NCBI GenBank assembly: GCA_030037225.1
Contig: JASHRU010000427.1
Span: 1 to 47,834, forward strand
From: Candidatus Acidiferrales bacterium
GTDB lineage: Bacteria > Acidobacteriota > Terriglobia > Acidiferrales > UBA7541
Reading direction: 5' to 3'
DNA: 47,834 nucleotides
This document shows, in pieces, positions 15,241-23,944 of the stretch. Under the pieces are notes generated by a model. That model saw only the letters and a list, made by a program, of their open reading frames with translations. It was not told where the DNA came from and made no database searches. Positions within the stretch are counted from its first letter, which is position 1. Every line of letters begins with the position of its first letter. Made by a program: the position numbers and the translations under genes.

Positions 15241-17408
15241 GCACCCTGTTCGGAACCTTTCTCGGCCCGATGGTGCAGCTCACCATCGATGGCAAAGAGG
15301 TTGCCGCGCCGGCCAGCGCCACCATCTTTGACGCCGCGCGCGCTCACGGCATCCCCATACCCACGCTCTGTCACATGCAGAACGAAACCCCGGTCGGAGT
15401 CTGCCGCCTGTGCGTGGTCGAGGCCGGCGGCCGCGTTCTCACTGCTTCCTGTGTCCGCCAGGTAGAAAACGGAATGAAGGTGGTCACCAATTCCGACCGC
15501 GTTTTGGCCGCTCGCCGTACCCTGCTCGAAATTCTCATGTCCGACCACCCCTCGCCCTGCGCCCGCGAGCGGCAATCGGGCGATTGCGAACTGGAGATGC
15601 AGGCCCGCAATCACGGCATCACCGAAATTCGCTATCCCAAACGCTATTTCACGCGCCCGAAGGACGATTCCTCGCTGGCCATCGCTGTGGACCACGAGGC
15701 CTGCATCCTTTGCGACCGCTGCATCCGCGGCTGCAACGAAATCCGCCAGAACCTCGTGCTCGGCCGCATGGGCAAAGGCGCGGGCGCGGGCGTGGCTTTT
15801 GACCTCAATACTCCCATGGGCGAGTCCTCCTGCATCTCCTGCGGTGAATGCATGGTGAGCTGCCCCACCGGCGCGCTCACCAACAAGCGCATCGCTGGAA
15901 CCGAGCTGCCCATTCCCGCCGGCGCGGTTCCCGCTGAACCGGAAGACCTGCTCGAGCTCCCCGTCTTTAAGGGCGTATCCGGTACCTTCCTCGAGATGAA
16001 TAAGGGGGCCATCGTCAAACGCAGCTTCCATCCGGGCGACGTAATCTGCCGCGAGGGCGATTTCGGATCTACCGCTTTCTACATCGCAGAAGGCAAGGCC
16101 GCCGTCTCGATTTCCACCCCCATGGCGCACGTGAAGACACACGGCGGCGCCGGCGGATGGTTCAGCCGCCTCACTTCGAGCCTCATCGGCCGCGACTCCG
16201 ACGCGCGCGAGGAAGAGACCTCGCAAGGGTACATTCCCATCGACGCCTCGGTCGACCTCGCGTACAGCAACCCCGTCGCCGAGTTGGGGCCCGGCGATCT
16301 GTTCGGCGAAATGACCTGCATGAGCTTTTATCCGCGTTCCGCGACGGTCAAGGCCCTCACCGATTGCACCATGTACGAGATGTTGCGGAACGTGCTCGAT
16401 ATCCTGCTCAAGAACAAGTCCTTCCGCGCACGCCTTGGCAAGGAGTACAAGCGCCGCGCGCTCGAAACACATCTTCGCGGCGTGCCCATGTTCTCTGAGC
16501 TCTCCCCCGACTTCGTCGAGCGGCTGATGGACAACGTCAAGCTTATCCGCCTCTCTCCCGGGCAGGTGATTTGCAAGCAAGGCGAGCCGGCCGACAGCTT
16601 CTATCTTGTCCGCATCGGGTTCGTAAAGGTCACGGAAACGTATCCCGGCGGCGAGCTCGTCATCGCTTATCTTTCCCGCGGTGACTCTTTCGGCGAAATC
16701 GGACTTCTTGGAGCGGGCGCCCGCACGGCCACCTGCACGGCGCTCGACCACGTCGAACTGGTCAAGATCTCGGCCGATGACTTCAACGCAATGGTCGATC
16801 AGTTCCCCGGCGTGCGCCGCGGTCTCCAGGCCCTTGCGGATGAGCGCCAGCGGCAGAACGCCGAACGCATGGCCGCCCTGGGAACCATCTCACTCGATTC
16901 CTTCCTCGGCCAGGGCTTGATGGAAGCCCAGAGTTTGCTCGTCCTCGATTTGGCGCGCTGCACCCGTTGCGACGCGTGCGTCCGCGCGTGCGCCGACGCT
17001 CACGACGGCATCACCCGCCTGGTTCGCGAAGGACAGCGTTTCGACCGCTACCTCGTGGCCACATCCTGCCGCCATTGCAAGGATCCGCTCTGCATGGTCG
17101 GCTGCCCGGTCGGCTCCATACGCCGCCGCAATTCACTCGAAGTCATCATCGAGGATTGGTGCATCGGCTGCGGCCTCTGCGCCCGCAATTGCCCTTACGG
17201 CAACATCAACTTGCATCCCTTCCAGGTGATGGCAGACGACCCCGACAATCCCGGCCGCCGCATCGCCATGGTCAAGCAGAAAGCGACTTCGTGCGACCTA
17301 TGCACCGAGCATGCCGAGCCCAGTTGCGTTTATGCCTGCCCCCACGACGCCGCGCATCGCGTGGACCCGCGCAAGTTCTTCTCCGAACTCCTGGGAACAA
17401 AAGTGTGA
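15237..17408 (+). CDS. Iron-sulfur protein with tandem cyclic-nucleotide-binding domains (NuoG-N / 2x cNMP / four-cluster ferredoxin fusion)
   Basis: A 723-residue cytoplasmic fusion. Residues 12-80: NuoG-like [2Fe-2S] domain (C45, C56, C59, C72). Residues 100-120: the His-Cys [4Fe-4S] segment, H104, C108 and C117, but the middle cysteine is Glu111. Residues 156-209: two [4Fe-4S] motifs (CILCDRCIRGC, CISCGECMVSC). Residues about 245-400 and 415-530: two cyclic-nucleotide-binding domains, each keeping the phosphate-binding cassette (FGE...RSA with R367; FGE...RTA with R496). The first has an insertion of about 50 residues (290-345). Residues 575-701: DmsB/HybA-like ferredoxin with four cysteine sets. 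No DNA-binding helix-turn-helix and no signal peptide were seen. Start chosen by ATGA overlap with the NuoEF gene and a GGTGGGG sequence upstream. Inferred electron hub under nucleotide control. Confidence 0.88.
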   Translation: MSTLFGTFLGPMVQLTIDGKEVAAPASATIFDAARAHGIPIPTLCHMQNETPVGVCRLCVVEAGGRVLTASCVRQVENGMKVVTNSDRVLAARRTLLEILMSDHPSPCARERQSGDCELEMQARNHGITEIRYPKRYFTRPKDDSSLAIAVDHEACILCDRCIRGCNEIRQNLVLGRMGKGAGAGVAFDLNTPMGESSCISCGECMVSCPTGALTNKRIAGTELPIPAGAVPAEPEDLLELPVFKGVSGTFLEMNKGAIVKRSFHPGDVICREGDFGSTAFYIAEGKAAVSISTPMAHVKTHGGAGGWFSRLTSSLIGRDSDAREEETSQGYIPIDASVDLAYSNPVAELGPGDLFGEMTCMSFYPRSATVKALTDCTMYEMLRNVLDILLKNKSFRARLGKEYKRRALETHLRGVPMFSELSPDFVERLMDNVKLIRLSPGQVICKQGEPADSFYLVRIGFVKVTETYPGGELVIAYLSRGDSFGEIGLLGAGARTATCTALDHVELVKISADDFNAMVDQFPGVRRGLQALADERQRQNAERMAALGTISLDSFLGQGLMEAQSLLVLDLARCTRCDACVRACADAHDGITRLVREGQRFDRYLVATSCRHCKDPLCMVGCPVGSIRRRNSLEVIIEDWCIGCGLCARNCPYGNINLHPFQVMADDPDNPGRRIAMVKQKATSCDLCTEHAEPSCVYACPHDAAHRVDPRKFFSELLGTKV

Positions 17409-17414
17409 GGCCGC

Positions 17415-18344
17415 ATGCGCATTGACGAAACGCATCGCGTTTGGCTCGTCGCCTCCATAGTCATCCTGGGCGCGGCGACTGCCGTCTACGTCATCTACGC
17501 GCTCGCTGCACCCCACGGGCCCAGCGGCGGCTCTCCCATCGGTCTCGTCTTTGGTTTCACGGGATTTGGCTTCATGATTTACGCGGGGCTGCTCGGCGCC
17601 CGGAAAAAAGTACCCATCATGCGGCTCGGCCGCGCGCAGGGCTGGATGCGCGGCCACCTATGGCTCGGCCTGCTTGCACTCCCACTGATCCTGTTCCACG
17701 GCGGTTTCCATTTCGGCGGCCTGCTCACCTCAATTCTCCTGTGGCTGCTCATCATCACGGTCCTCAGTGGCGTTTTCGGCGCGATTCTCCAGCACTACCT
17801 GCCCACCGTCATCCTCGAACGGGTCCCCATGGAGACCATCTACGACGAGATTGACCGCGTTCGCGATCAGCTCCGCGTCGAAGCCGAGGGCTTCGTCGCC
17901 GATCTTTGCGGCGGTGGCGTTCCGGAGGCGGAAGCCATGGCACTCGTTCCGGAAGGTGGCATTCGCGCCGGCGGCTTTACCGCCATGCGCCCCCGCGGCG
18001 GCGGTGGTGTTCAGTACGGGCTCACGGAAGCGGAAGTCGAGCCGGTGCGCTCGTTCTTTCAGACGGAAATGCTCCCCTTCCTGCTCGAGCCAAGTGCCAA
18101 AAGCTCCCGCCTCGGCGACGACACCCGCGCAGTGGCCGCATTCACCAAGCTACGCATGCTCGCTCCTGCCGCCGCCCATCCGGTGATCGCCAACCTCGAG
18201 AATTTGTGTGAAGAAGAGCGGCAACTCACCCGCCAGGCGCGCCTGCACAAGATGCTGCATACCTGGCTGCTCGTGCATATTCCGCTCTCATTGGCTTTGT
18301 TGTTGCTCAGCGTGTTTCACGCCGTCATCGCTCTGCGGTACTGA
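17415..18344 (+). CDS. Five-helix membrane protein, possible cytochrome b-like subunit
   Basis: A 309-residue inner-membrane protein with hydrophobic segments at about 10-32, 43-61, 81-100, 104-126 and 284-303, and a soluble domain of about 150 residues between the fourth and fifth. Histidines in or next to helices (H81, H95, H99, H127, H282, H288, H302) could bind b-type heme, but I do not recognise a named family, so this is inference. The start codon follows the previous stop by 6 bases. It is encoded between a cytoplasmic four-cluster ferredoxin fusion and a membrane-anchored decaheme cytochrome, exactly where a transmembrane electron-transfer subunit would be expected. Confidence 0.75.
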   Translation: MRIDETHRVWLVASIVILGAATAVYVIYALAAPHGPSGGSPIGLVFGFTGFGFMIYAGLLGARKKVPIMRLGRAQGWMRGHLWLGLLALPLILFHGGFHFGGLLTSILLWLLIITVLSGVFGAILQHYLPTVILERVPMETIYDEIDRVRDQLRVEAEGFVADLCGGGVPEAEAMALVPEGGIRAGGFTAMRPRGGGGVQYGLTEAEVEPVRSFFQTEMLPFLLEPSAKSSRLGDDTRAVAAFTKLRMLAPAAAHPVIANLENLCEEERQLTRQARLHKMLHTWLLVHIPLSLALLLLSVFHAVIALRY

Positions 18345-18411
18345 CGGCAGTATTCGGCAACGAAGGCGGTCGATAGGGCGAGCGTTAGTTTAGGGACGGA
18401 GGAGCATAGGC

Positions 18412-19806
18412 GTGCCGCGTGTCCGCACAACCAAGGCTCTCGCGCAGCGCATTGATCTGAACTACTTCAAGCGGCCTATCCCTCTTCGCCGCTGGCGCTT
18501 CTGGCTCTGCCTGCTCATCCCCCTCGGCTGTTTCCTATGGATCGGCTGGAAGCTGGCAGGCCGCGACTTCCAGCCCTATTCCAGCGGGCCGCTTTCCGCC
18601 GGCCACGTCCTGCTCACTCGCGACTGCACCACCTGCCATGTGCCCGAAAAAAACGCCGTGTTCACCGAGCACGCCAGCGATCAGGCCTGTAAGAACTGCC
18701 ACGACGGCCCCATTCATCAGCTCGCTCAGGCGCGCGAGCCCGAGTGCGGCTCCTGCCACGTCGAGCACCGCGGTGGCGCTCGCCTGATCGCGACAAGCAA
18801 TCAGAGCTGTGCCCAATGCCACGCCAATCTGGAGACCAAGCCCGGTTCCTCCACCAAGTACATCAAGACGATTTCCAGTTTCAACACCGACCACCCCGAA
18901 ATGGCTGTTTTCCGCGGCGCCAATCCTCGGGATCCCGTCACCATCCGCGTCAATCACTTTGTCCACATGAAGAAGAACCTGCTGGGCCCGCACGGTTCCG
19001 TCCAACTGGAATGCAAGGATTGCCACCGCCAGCCAGCCTCGCGCGAGCCCTGGCTTTTCGGCTCCGCTGAAGCCCTGCCGGTCTCCGCACCTGTGGCCAC
19101 CCCTGCAGCCGGGATGAAGGCCGACCTATATGCCCCCGATCCCGGGCTCGCGCTCATGTCCATGCCGAAATTCGCCGAATCCTGCTCCGCCTGCCACCTG
19201 CTCCAGTTCGACAAGCGCTTTTCCGAGCAGGTTCCGCACGATAAGCCGGATGTGGTCCACGCCTTTGTCGTAAAGAAGTTCGAGGCCTATATTGCCGCGC
19301 ATCCCGCCGAATTGCGTGAGCAGCCGGAGGAAGAGCGTCGCCTGCCGAACCGTCCCGCTCCACCCGCAGCGCGCGTCGTCACTCCCGCCCAATGGGTAGC
19401 CGAGCGCACGAAAGAGGCTGAGACGCTCCTTTGGGGAAAGACGTGCCGCCAGTGCCACTCCATCACCATCACGGAGGGCGCGCCGCTGCCGAAGGTTGCA
19501 GACGCGAACTACACCCTGCACTGGCTCCCGCACGCCCGCTTCGACCACGATGCGCATCGGGGATTCGCCTGCGCGAGCTGCCATCCCAACGCGCTCACCA
19601 GCCAGGACTCGGCCGAACTCCTGCTTCCCAAGCTCGCTACATGCAAGGACTGCCATGCGCCTGGCCCGTCTCACGTCGAAGCGCGCTGCTTCGAGTGCCA
19701 CGCGTATCACGATTGGTCAAAGCGCAAGGGGATCACGCCGACGTTTGTTCCACGGGCTCTGCGCGCGCAGGCTGTGGATCTCATCCCGAAGCCCGCCGGC
19801 CAGTAG
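18412..19806 (+). CDS. Membrane-anchored decaheme cytochrome c
   Basis: A 464-residue protein with a short cytoplasmic N-terminus, one membrane helix at about 30-48, and a periplasmic domain carrying ten CXXCH motifs at C72, C93, C112, C133, C201, C258, C345, C387, C411 and C426. The first four and last four are in tight groups, as in cytochrome c3/c7-like modules, with two isolated motifs and a spacer (about 275-340) between. The GTG start is supported by a GGAGGAG sequence 5-11 bases upstream. It ends the rightward redox operon. It probably receives electrons from, or gives them to, the membrane protein encoded just before and a soluble periplasmic partner such as the divergent pentaheme cytochrome. 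Confidence 0.92.
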   Translation: MPRVRTTKALAQRIDLNYFKRPIPLRRWRFWLCLLIPLGCFLWIGWKLAGRDFQPYSSGPLSAGHVLLTRDCTTCHVPEKNAVFTEHASDQACKNCHDGPIHQLAQAREPECGSCHVEHRGGARLIATSNQSCAQCHANLETKPGSSTKYIKTISSFNTDHPEMAVFRGANPRDPVTIRVNHFVHMKKNLLGPHGSVQLECKDCHRQPASREPWLFGSAEALPVSAPVATPAAGMKADLYAPDPGLALMSMPKFAESCSACHLLQFDKRFSEQVPHDKPDVVHAFVVKKFEAYIAAHPAELREQPEEERRLPNRPAPPAARVVTPAQWVAERTKEAETLLWGKTCRQCHSITITEGAPLPKVADANYTLHWLPHARFDHDAHRGFACASCHPNALTSQDSAELLLPKLATCKDCHAPGPSHVEARCFECHAYHDWSKRKGITPTFVPRALRAQAVDLIPKPAGQ

Positions 19807-19855
19807 ATCTCTCAATTCGCCGCGGACAGTTTCTGATCTGACGCCTCGGCCCGCG

Positions 19856-21097
19856 TCAGAACCGCACAATTTCCGGCTCCGTCCCTGCGGGAGTCGTCTG
19901 CTCACCTTCTGGCGCGGGAGCTGTCGCAACGGGCTTCGGCTCTTCGAGCAGGTCGGATACCAGCAGGCGCAAATTGCCCGAATTGGTGGCATACGCAAGC
20001 GCGGTCTCTACTTCGATGTTTCCCTCGCGGGCCATGCGCTCGAGTTCGCCGTCGAAACACTGCATCCCGTCGGCGCTCCCGTCTCGCATTGCATCCACCA
20101 GGCTTTTCCCCTCTCCCTCGCCTTTTTCGATGTACTCGCGCGTGCGCATGCTCGCGCGCATGATTTCAAATACTGCCACGCGCCCCTGCCCGTCCTTGCG
20201 CGGCACCAGCCGCTGCGCGATGAACACACGGAACGACTTGGCCAGGCGGTTGCGCACCGCGTGCTGATCGCCCAGCGGAAACGCCCCGATGATGCGCTCC
20301 ACCGTCTTCGAAGCGTCTATCGTGTGCAGGGTGGAAAGCACGAGGTGTCCGGTCTCTGCCGCCTCGAGCGCGATTTCAATCGTTTCCCGGTCCCGCATTT
20401 CTCCCACCAGGATTACTTTCGGCGCTTGTCGCAGCGCGGCGCGCAGCGCCAGCGCGAAGCTCGGCGTGTCGCTGTGCAGTTCGCGCTGATGAATCGTGGC
20501 CTTTTTGTGCCGGTGCAGAAACTCGATGGGATCCTCAATCGTGATAATGTGGCAGGCCCGTTCGCTGTTGATGCGGTCCAGAATTGCCGCCAGCGTGGAC
20601 GATTTCCCCGACCCTGTCGGCCCGGTCACCAGCACGATCCCGTTTTTCATCTGCGCCACGTCGGCCAGCCGCTCCGGCAGCCGCAGCGATGTGAAGTCCG
20701 GAATCGTATCCGGAATTACGCGCATCACGATGGCGCAGCTCCCCCGTTGCGTGAACACGTTCACCCGGAATCGCGCCACCTTCGGCAGGCTGTACGACAG
20801 GTCCGCGGAACCCTCCTCGCGCAATTTTCTCGACGCTTGCAGGTTCGGCCCCATCAGGTCTCCCGCAATCGTGGCCGTGTGTTCCGGCAGCAGAACCGGA
20901 ATTCCCGCAATTTTCACCCCCACAAGCTGGCCGTCCACCTCCATCTGGGGCGGCCGTCCCGGCGAAAATATCAGATCGCTCACATGCTTCGCCGAGCGAA
21001 CCATCGCGCCAATTAGCGCCCCTGTGGGGATGGACGGCGCACCCGTGCCGCCCGGAGCTGTCGCGGCCGCAGCCGCTGCTTCGTTCGTGCCTTCCAT
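19856..21097 (-). CDS. pilT: Type IV pilus retraction ATPase, PilT/PilU family
   Basis: A cytoplasmic hexameric ATPase family member of about 413 residues that drives pilus retraction. Walker A is GPTGSGKSS (about 159-167), followed by the Asp box (ITIEDPIEF), the KATIHQREL segment, Walker B VILVGEMRD and the His box GHLVLSTLHT. The HRHKKATIHQRE stretch is nearer to PilU, and other parts are nearer to PilT, so I leave the paralogue open. The C-terminus has a Pro/Ala/Thr-rich tail beyond the usual end. A GTG start at 21112 is possible, but ATG 21097 has GGAG upstream. No other pilus gene is in the window. A PilZ-domain gene lies immediately upstream in the same direction. Confidence 0.92.
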   Translation of the reverse strand: MEGTNEAAAAAATAPGGTGAPSIPTGALIGAMVRSAKHVSDLIFSPGRPPQMEVDGQLVGVKIAGIPVLLPEHTATIAGDLMGPNLQASRKLREEGSADLSYSLPKVARFRVNVFTQRGSCAIVMRVIPDTIPDFTSLRLPERLADVAQMKNGIVLVTGPTGSGKSSTLAAILDRINSERACHIITIEDPIEFLHRHKKATIHQRELHSDTPSFALALRAALRQAPKVILVGEMRDRETIEIALEAAETGHLVLSTLHTIDASKTVERIIGAFPLGDQHAVRNRLAKSFRVFIAQRLVPRKDGQGRVAVFEIMRASMRTREYIEKGEGEGKSLVDAMRDGSADGMQCFDGELERMAREGNIEVETALAYATNSGNLRLLVSDLLEEPKPVATAPAPEGEQTTPAGTEPEIVRF

Positions 21098-21181
21098 GAG
21101 TCTCCAGAACACACTCCTGCTGCATTCGACCTTTTAGATATCGGCAAATTGGGCAGATCAGGTTAGGAGGCCAGGCGGCCG

Positions 21182-21667
21182 TCAGCGGAAGCGGACCGGG
21201 AGCGATTCGTCGCGGTTGAACTCGTAGTGCACGAAGGAAGCCGCCAGGCCGTACCACCCGCGCGGCCCCTGCGCCTCGTTCCGCACCACCTGCGCCATCG
21301 TGCACATCCGTACGGAGCCCATGCCTATCGGGCGGTCCGTCAGCGCCACTTCCATCCCAATCGTTGTTCCTGGTTCCAGACATTGCGGCGCCAGGAAGTA
21401 AATCCCGCTCGCGCTTATATTGCGCGTCTCCAGCGGTATCGGAAACTCCAGGTCTCGCCCGTTGATTGCCGTCAGTCGCAGCGGCAGGCGCAGGAACGCC
21501 CGGGCGCAACTCCGCCGGTTCCCCACTACGTTTACCGTGTGCGTCGGCACACTCAGAAAGTGTTGGTTGCTTGGGGTCCTGAACGAAATGGGGGAATCAG
21601 GCTTTGTATTCGACCGCCGCTCAGGCCACTCAGGAGACACACTCGGTTTCGCTTTGGCCGCCATCAC
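21182..21667 (-). CDS. PilZ domain protein, probable c-di-GMP receptor
   Basis: A 161-residue protein whose C-terminal 110 residues form a PilZ domain. Both c-di-GMP-binding elements are present: the RxxxR set (RSCAR, about 52-56) and NxSxxG (NISASG). The N-terminal 45 residues are polar and look disordered. It is encoded 84 bases upstream of the PilT-like gene on the same strand, which suggests that second-messenger level could affect pilus retraction. That link is inference from position; PilZ proteins often act on motility or secretion machinery. Confidence 0.8.
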   Translation of the reverse strand: MMAAKAKPSVSPEWPERRSNTKPDSPISFRTPSNQHFLSVPTHTVNVVGNRRSCARAFLRLPLRLTAINGRDLEFPIPLETRNISASGIYFLAPQCLEPGTTIGMEVALTDRPIGMGSVRMCTMAQVVRNEAQGPRGWYGLAASFVHYEFNRDESLPVRFR

Positions 21668-21753
21668 TTCACCCCAGGGAAGATCCCGCCCAAGAAAGCC
21701 GCATCTTCTTCCCAGCCGCGGAAAGGGTCAATTCAGCGGGGCGTTTCGGTGTC

Positions 21754-23769
21754 CTAACTGACAACAGGCGGCGTGCGCTGCGTGGCTCCCGGGCCGAGTT
21801 GAATCTCGCTCAGCGCCTCATGAGCGGCCGCAAGCTGCATCCGGGAGCCCATCAGCACGATCTGGTCGGCCTCTGCCATCACGGTGCCCGGTGCAGGGTT
21901 GTAAATCACGCTGGGGTCACGCACCACAGCCACCACCACCGCCCCGCTGCGTCCCCTTAAGTCCACCTCGCGTAGTTCCATGCCGACCAGACGCGACCCC
22001 GGCATCACCAGAAACAGCTCCAAATCCACCTCTGGCAGCAAGTGCCGCAGATGCCTCAACGGCTCGCCGGGCAGCGGCAGGATTCGCTGCATGTCGTAGT
22101 CCCCGGACCGCAGTGCCCCGAGCTGTTGGGCCAGGACCTCCCGCGGCACTCCGAAGATTCGCATCACGCGAACTGCGATTTCCGTCCAGGCCTCGATCTC
22201 CTCTGCCACCACATGCGTGGCACCCGCTCGCCGCAGCTCCGCCGCAAACGCGATTCGTTTTACCCGGGCGATGATATTCACTTCCGGGTTCAGCATTCGC
22301 GCATGCGAGATGGCCAGCGGGAGAATCGAGGGATCCGACACCGCGAATACCACCGCACGCGCCTGTTCCACCCCGGCCCGCCGGAGGATTTCCGAGCTGG
22401 AGAGATCCCCGAAGTAAATTGTTTCCCCCGCCGCCTTCGCGTGCCGCACGGCATGCACGTTCACGTCCACGATCACGTACGGCAGGTTATTCTCCCGCAG
22501 CAGCGCCGCCAGCCGCCGTCCGTTCTCTCCGTATCCACAGATGATCACGTGATCCGACATCGGCGCTTCGGCGTTATCCGCGGCCGCCTCACCCGGGAAA
22601 GCCCCTTGCCTCCCGAACCAGCGAGCCACATACGGGCCTGCGGCCACTAGTCCCGGCGTCGCCGCCAGTGTCAGCACCGCCGCCGAGAGAAATACCTGAT
22701 AGAACGATTCGGGCACCATCCCTCTCAGCTCGCCCTCCCGCAGCAGCACAAACGAAAACTCGCCCACCTGCGAAACCGCTAGTGCGCACACCACTGCAAG
22801 CCGTGCCGGAAACCCCATGATTCGCACCGCGGCCCCGCCCGCCAGCAGTTTTCCCAGCAGGATGGCCGCCGTCACTCCGAGCACCACGGGCGCGTGCGCC
22901 ACCGCGTATGGGACGCGGATGAGCATTCCAATGGCCACAAAAAACAGGCTCGAAAAACTGTCGCGAAACGGAATGATTGCAGCCATGGCCTGGTGCGCGT
23001 ATTCCGATTCGCTGATCACCACCCCTGCGATAAACGCGCCCAGAGCCAGGGACAACCCCATTTGCGCCGCTCCCCATGCCGTCGCCAGCGTTGCAAACAG
23101 CGTCGCAATCACGAAAACCTCGCGGCTTCGCACCCCTGCCACCGCCCGCAACAGCCGCGGGAACAGGTAGCGCGCACTCGCCACGATTACTGCCACGACC
23201 ACCAGCGACTTCCCCAGCGCCACCACTACCTCGAGCATCTGTGCCGATTGCCGCGCCGCCAGAACCGGAACCAGCGCCATCATCGGCACCACGCACAGGT
23301 CCTGAAACAGCAGAATTCCCAGGCTGATTCGCCCCGGCATGGTCTCGATTTCGTTCCGCTCCTCCAGCACTTTCATTACGATGGCTGTGCTGCTCACGGC
23401 CACCAGAAATCCCCAGAACAGCGCTTCCGTGGTCTTGAGTCCCGCCGCCAGCAGAACCGCCATGGTGAGCAGCACCGTAATGCCGAGTTGCAGGCTGCCC
23501 CCGCCCAGCGCGATTTGTTTCATCCGCGCCAGCCGCTCGAGCGAGAACTCCAGCCCCACCGTAAACAGCAGAAGCGCCACACCGATCTCTGCCAAATGGT
23601 CCACGGTCTCCACGTTGGAGATCATCCGCAGCCCATACGGCCCGGCCACGAGCCCCGTCAGCAGATACCCCACCACCGTCGACTGGCTCAGCCGCCGCAT
23701 CAAGAACGACATGAGCGTCGCCAGCCCCAGCAGCAGCAGCAAATCCCGAAAAATTCCAGCCTCTGGCAT
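21754..23769 (-). CDS. CPA2-family cation/proton antiporter with RCK domain (KefB/YbaL-like)
   Basis: A 671-residue inner-membrane protein. The first 385 residues form about 12-13 helices of the Na+/H+ exchanger fold, including SSTAIVMKVL and LGAFIAGVVISES, both typical of CPA2. A TrkA-N (RCK) domain follows with the nucleotide-binding loop HVIICGYGENG near residue 410. A TrkA-C domain ends the protein (about 580-655, ending near VLMGSRMQL). It would exchange K+ or Na+ for protons under control of NAD(H) or another ligand. Length is slightly above KefB/KefC (about 600-620). It stands 86 bases upstream of the PilZ gene in the same direction. Confidence 0.92.
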   Translation of the reverse strand: MPEAGIFRDLLLLLGLATLMSFLMRRLSQSTVVGYLLTGLVAGPYGLRMISNVETVDHLAEIGVALLLFTVGLEFSLERLARMKQIALGGGSLQLGITVLLTMAVLLAAGLKTTEALFWGFLVAVSSTAIVMKVLEERNEIETMPGRISLGILLFQDLCVVPMMALVPVLAARQSAQMLEVVVALGKSLVVVAVIVASARYLFPRLLRAVAGVRSREVFVIATLFATLATAWGAAQMGLSLALGAFIAGVVISESEYAHQAMAAIIPFRDSFSSLFFVAIGMLIRVPYAVAHAPVVLGVTAAILLGKLLAGGAAVRIMGFPARLAVVCALAVSQVGEFSFVLLREGELRGMVPESFYQVFLSAAVLTLAATPGLVAAGPYVARWFGRQGAFPGEAAADNAEAPMSDHVIICGYGENGRRLAALLRENNLPYVIVDVNVHAVRHAKAAGETIYFGDLSSSEILRRAGVEQARAVVFAVSDPSILPLAISHARMLNPEVNIIARVKRIAFAAELRRAGATHVVAEEIEAWTEIAVRVMRIFGVPREVLAQQLGALRSGDYDMQRILPLPGEPLRHLRHLLPEVDLELFLVMPGSRLVGMELREVDLRGRSGAVVVAVVRDPSVIYNPAPGTVMAEADQIVLMGSRMQLAAAHEALSEIQLGPGATQRTPPVVS

Positions 23770-23944
23770 AGAAGCAGCTATTCTATCTCAGCCTTTCGCA
23801 GCACAGGCTTTCTGCCTGGGACTCTTTGAAGAAGATGGATCGATGGGTGCGGCGATTTTCCAGCCAATGCCAGTTCCGTCCCCCGCCATTTTCATCGCAA
23901 GAAACGGATAGCACTTCGCCCCCGACTCGTCGTACCGTGAGCAC

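Noticed and set aside
15216-16751. Minus-strand open frame of 511 codons opposite the cNMP/Fe-S fusion gene
   Set aside because: No recognisable motif and fully antisense to a gene with many conserved cysteine motifs; explained by third-position G+C bias.
19496-21016. Plus-strand open frame of 506 codons across the decaheme gene end and opposite pilT
   Set aside because: Low-complexity His/Arg/Gln-rich translation without family resemblance, and it overlaps two real genes.
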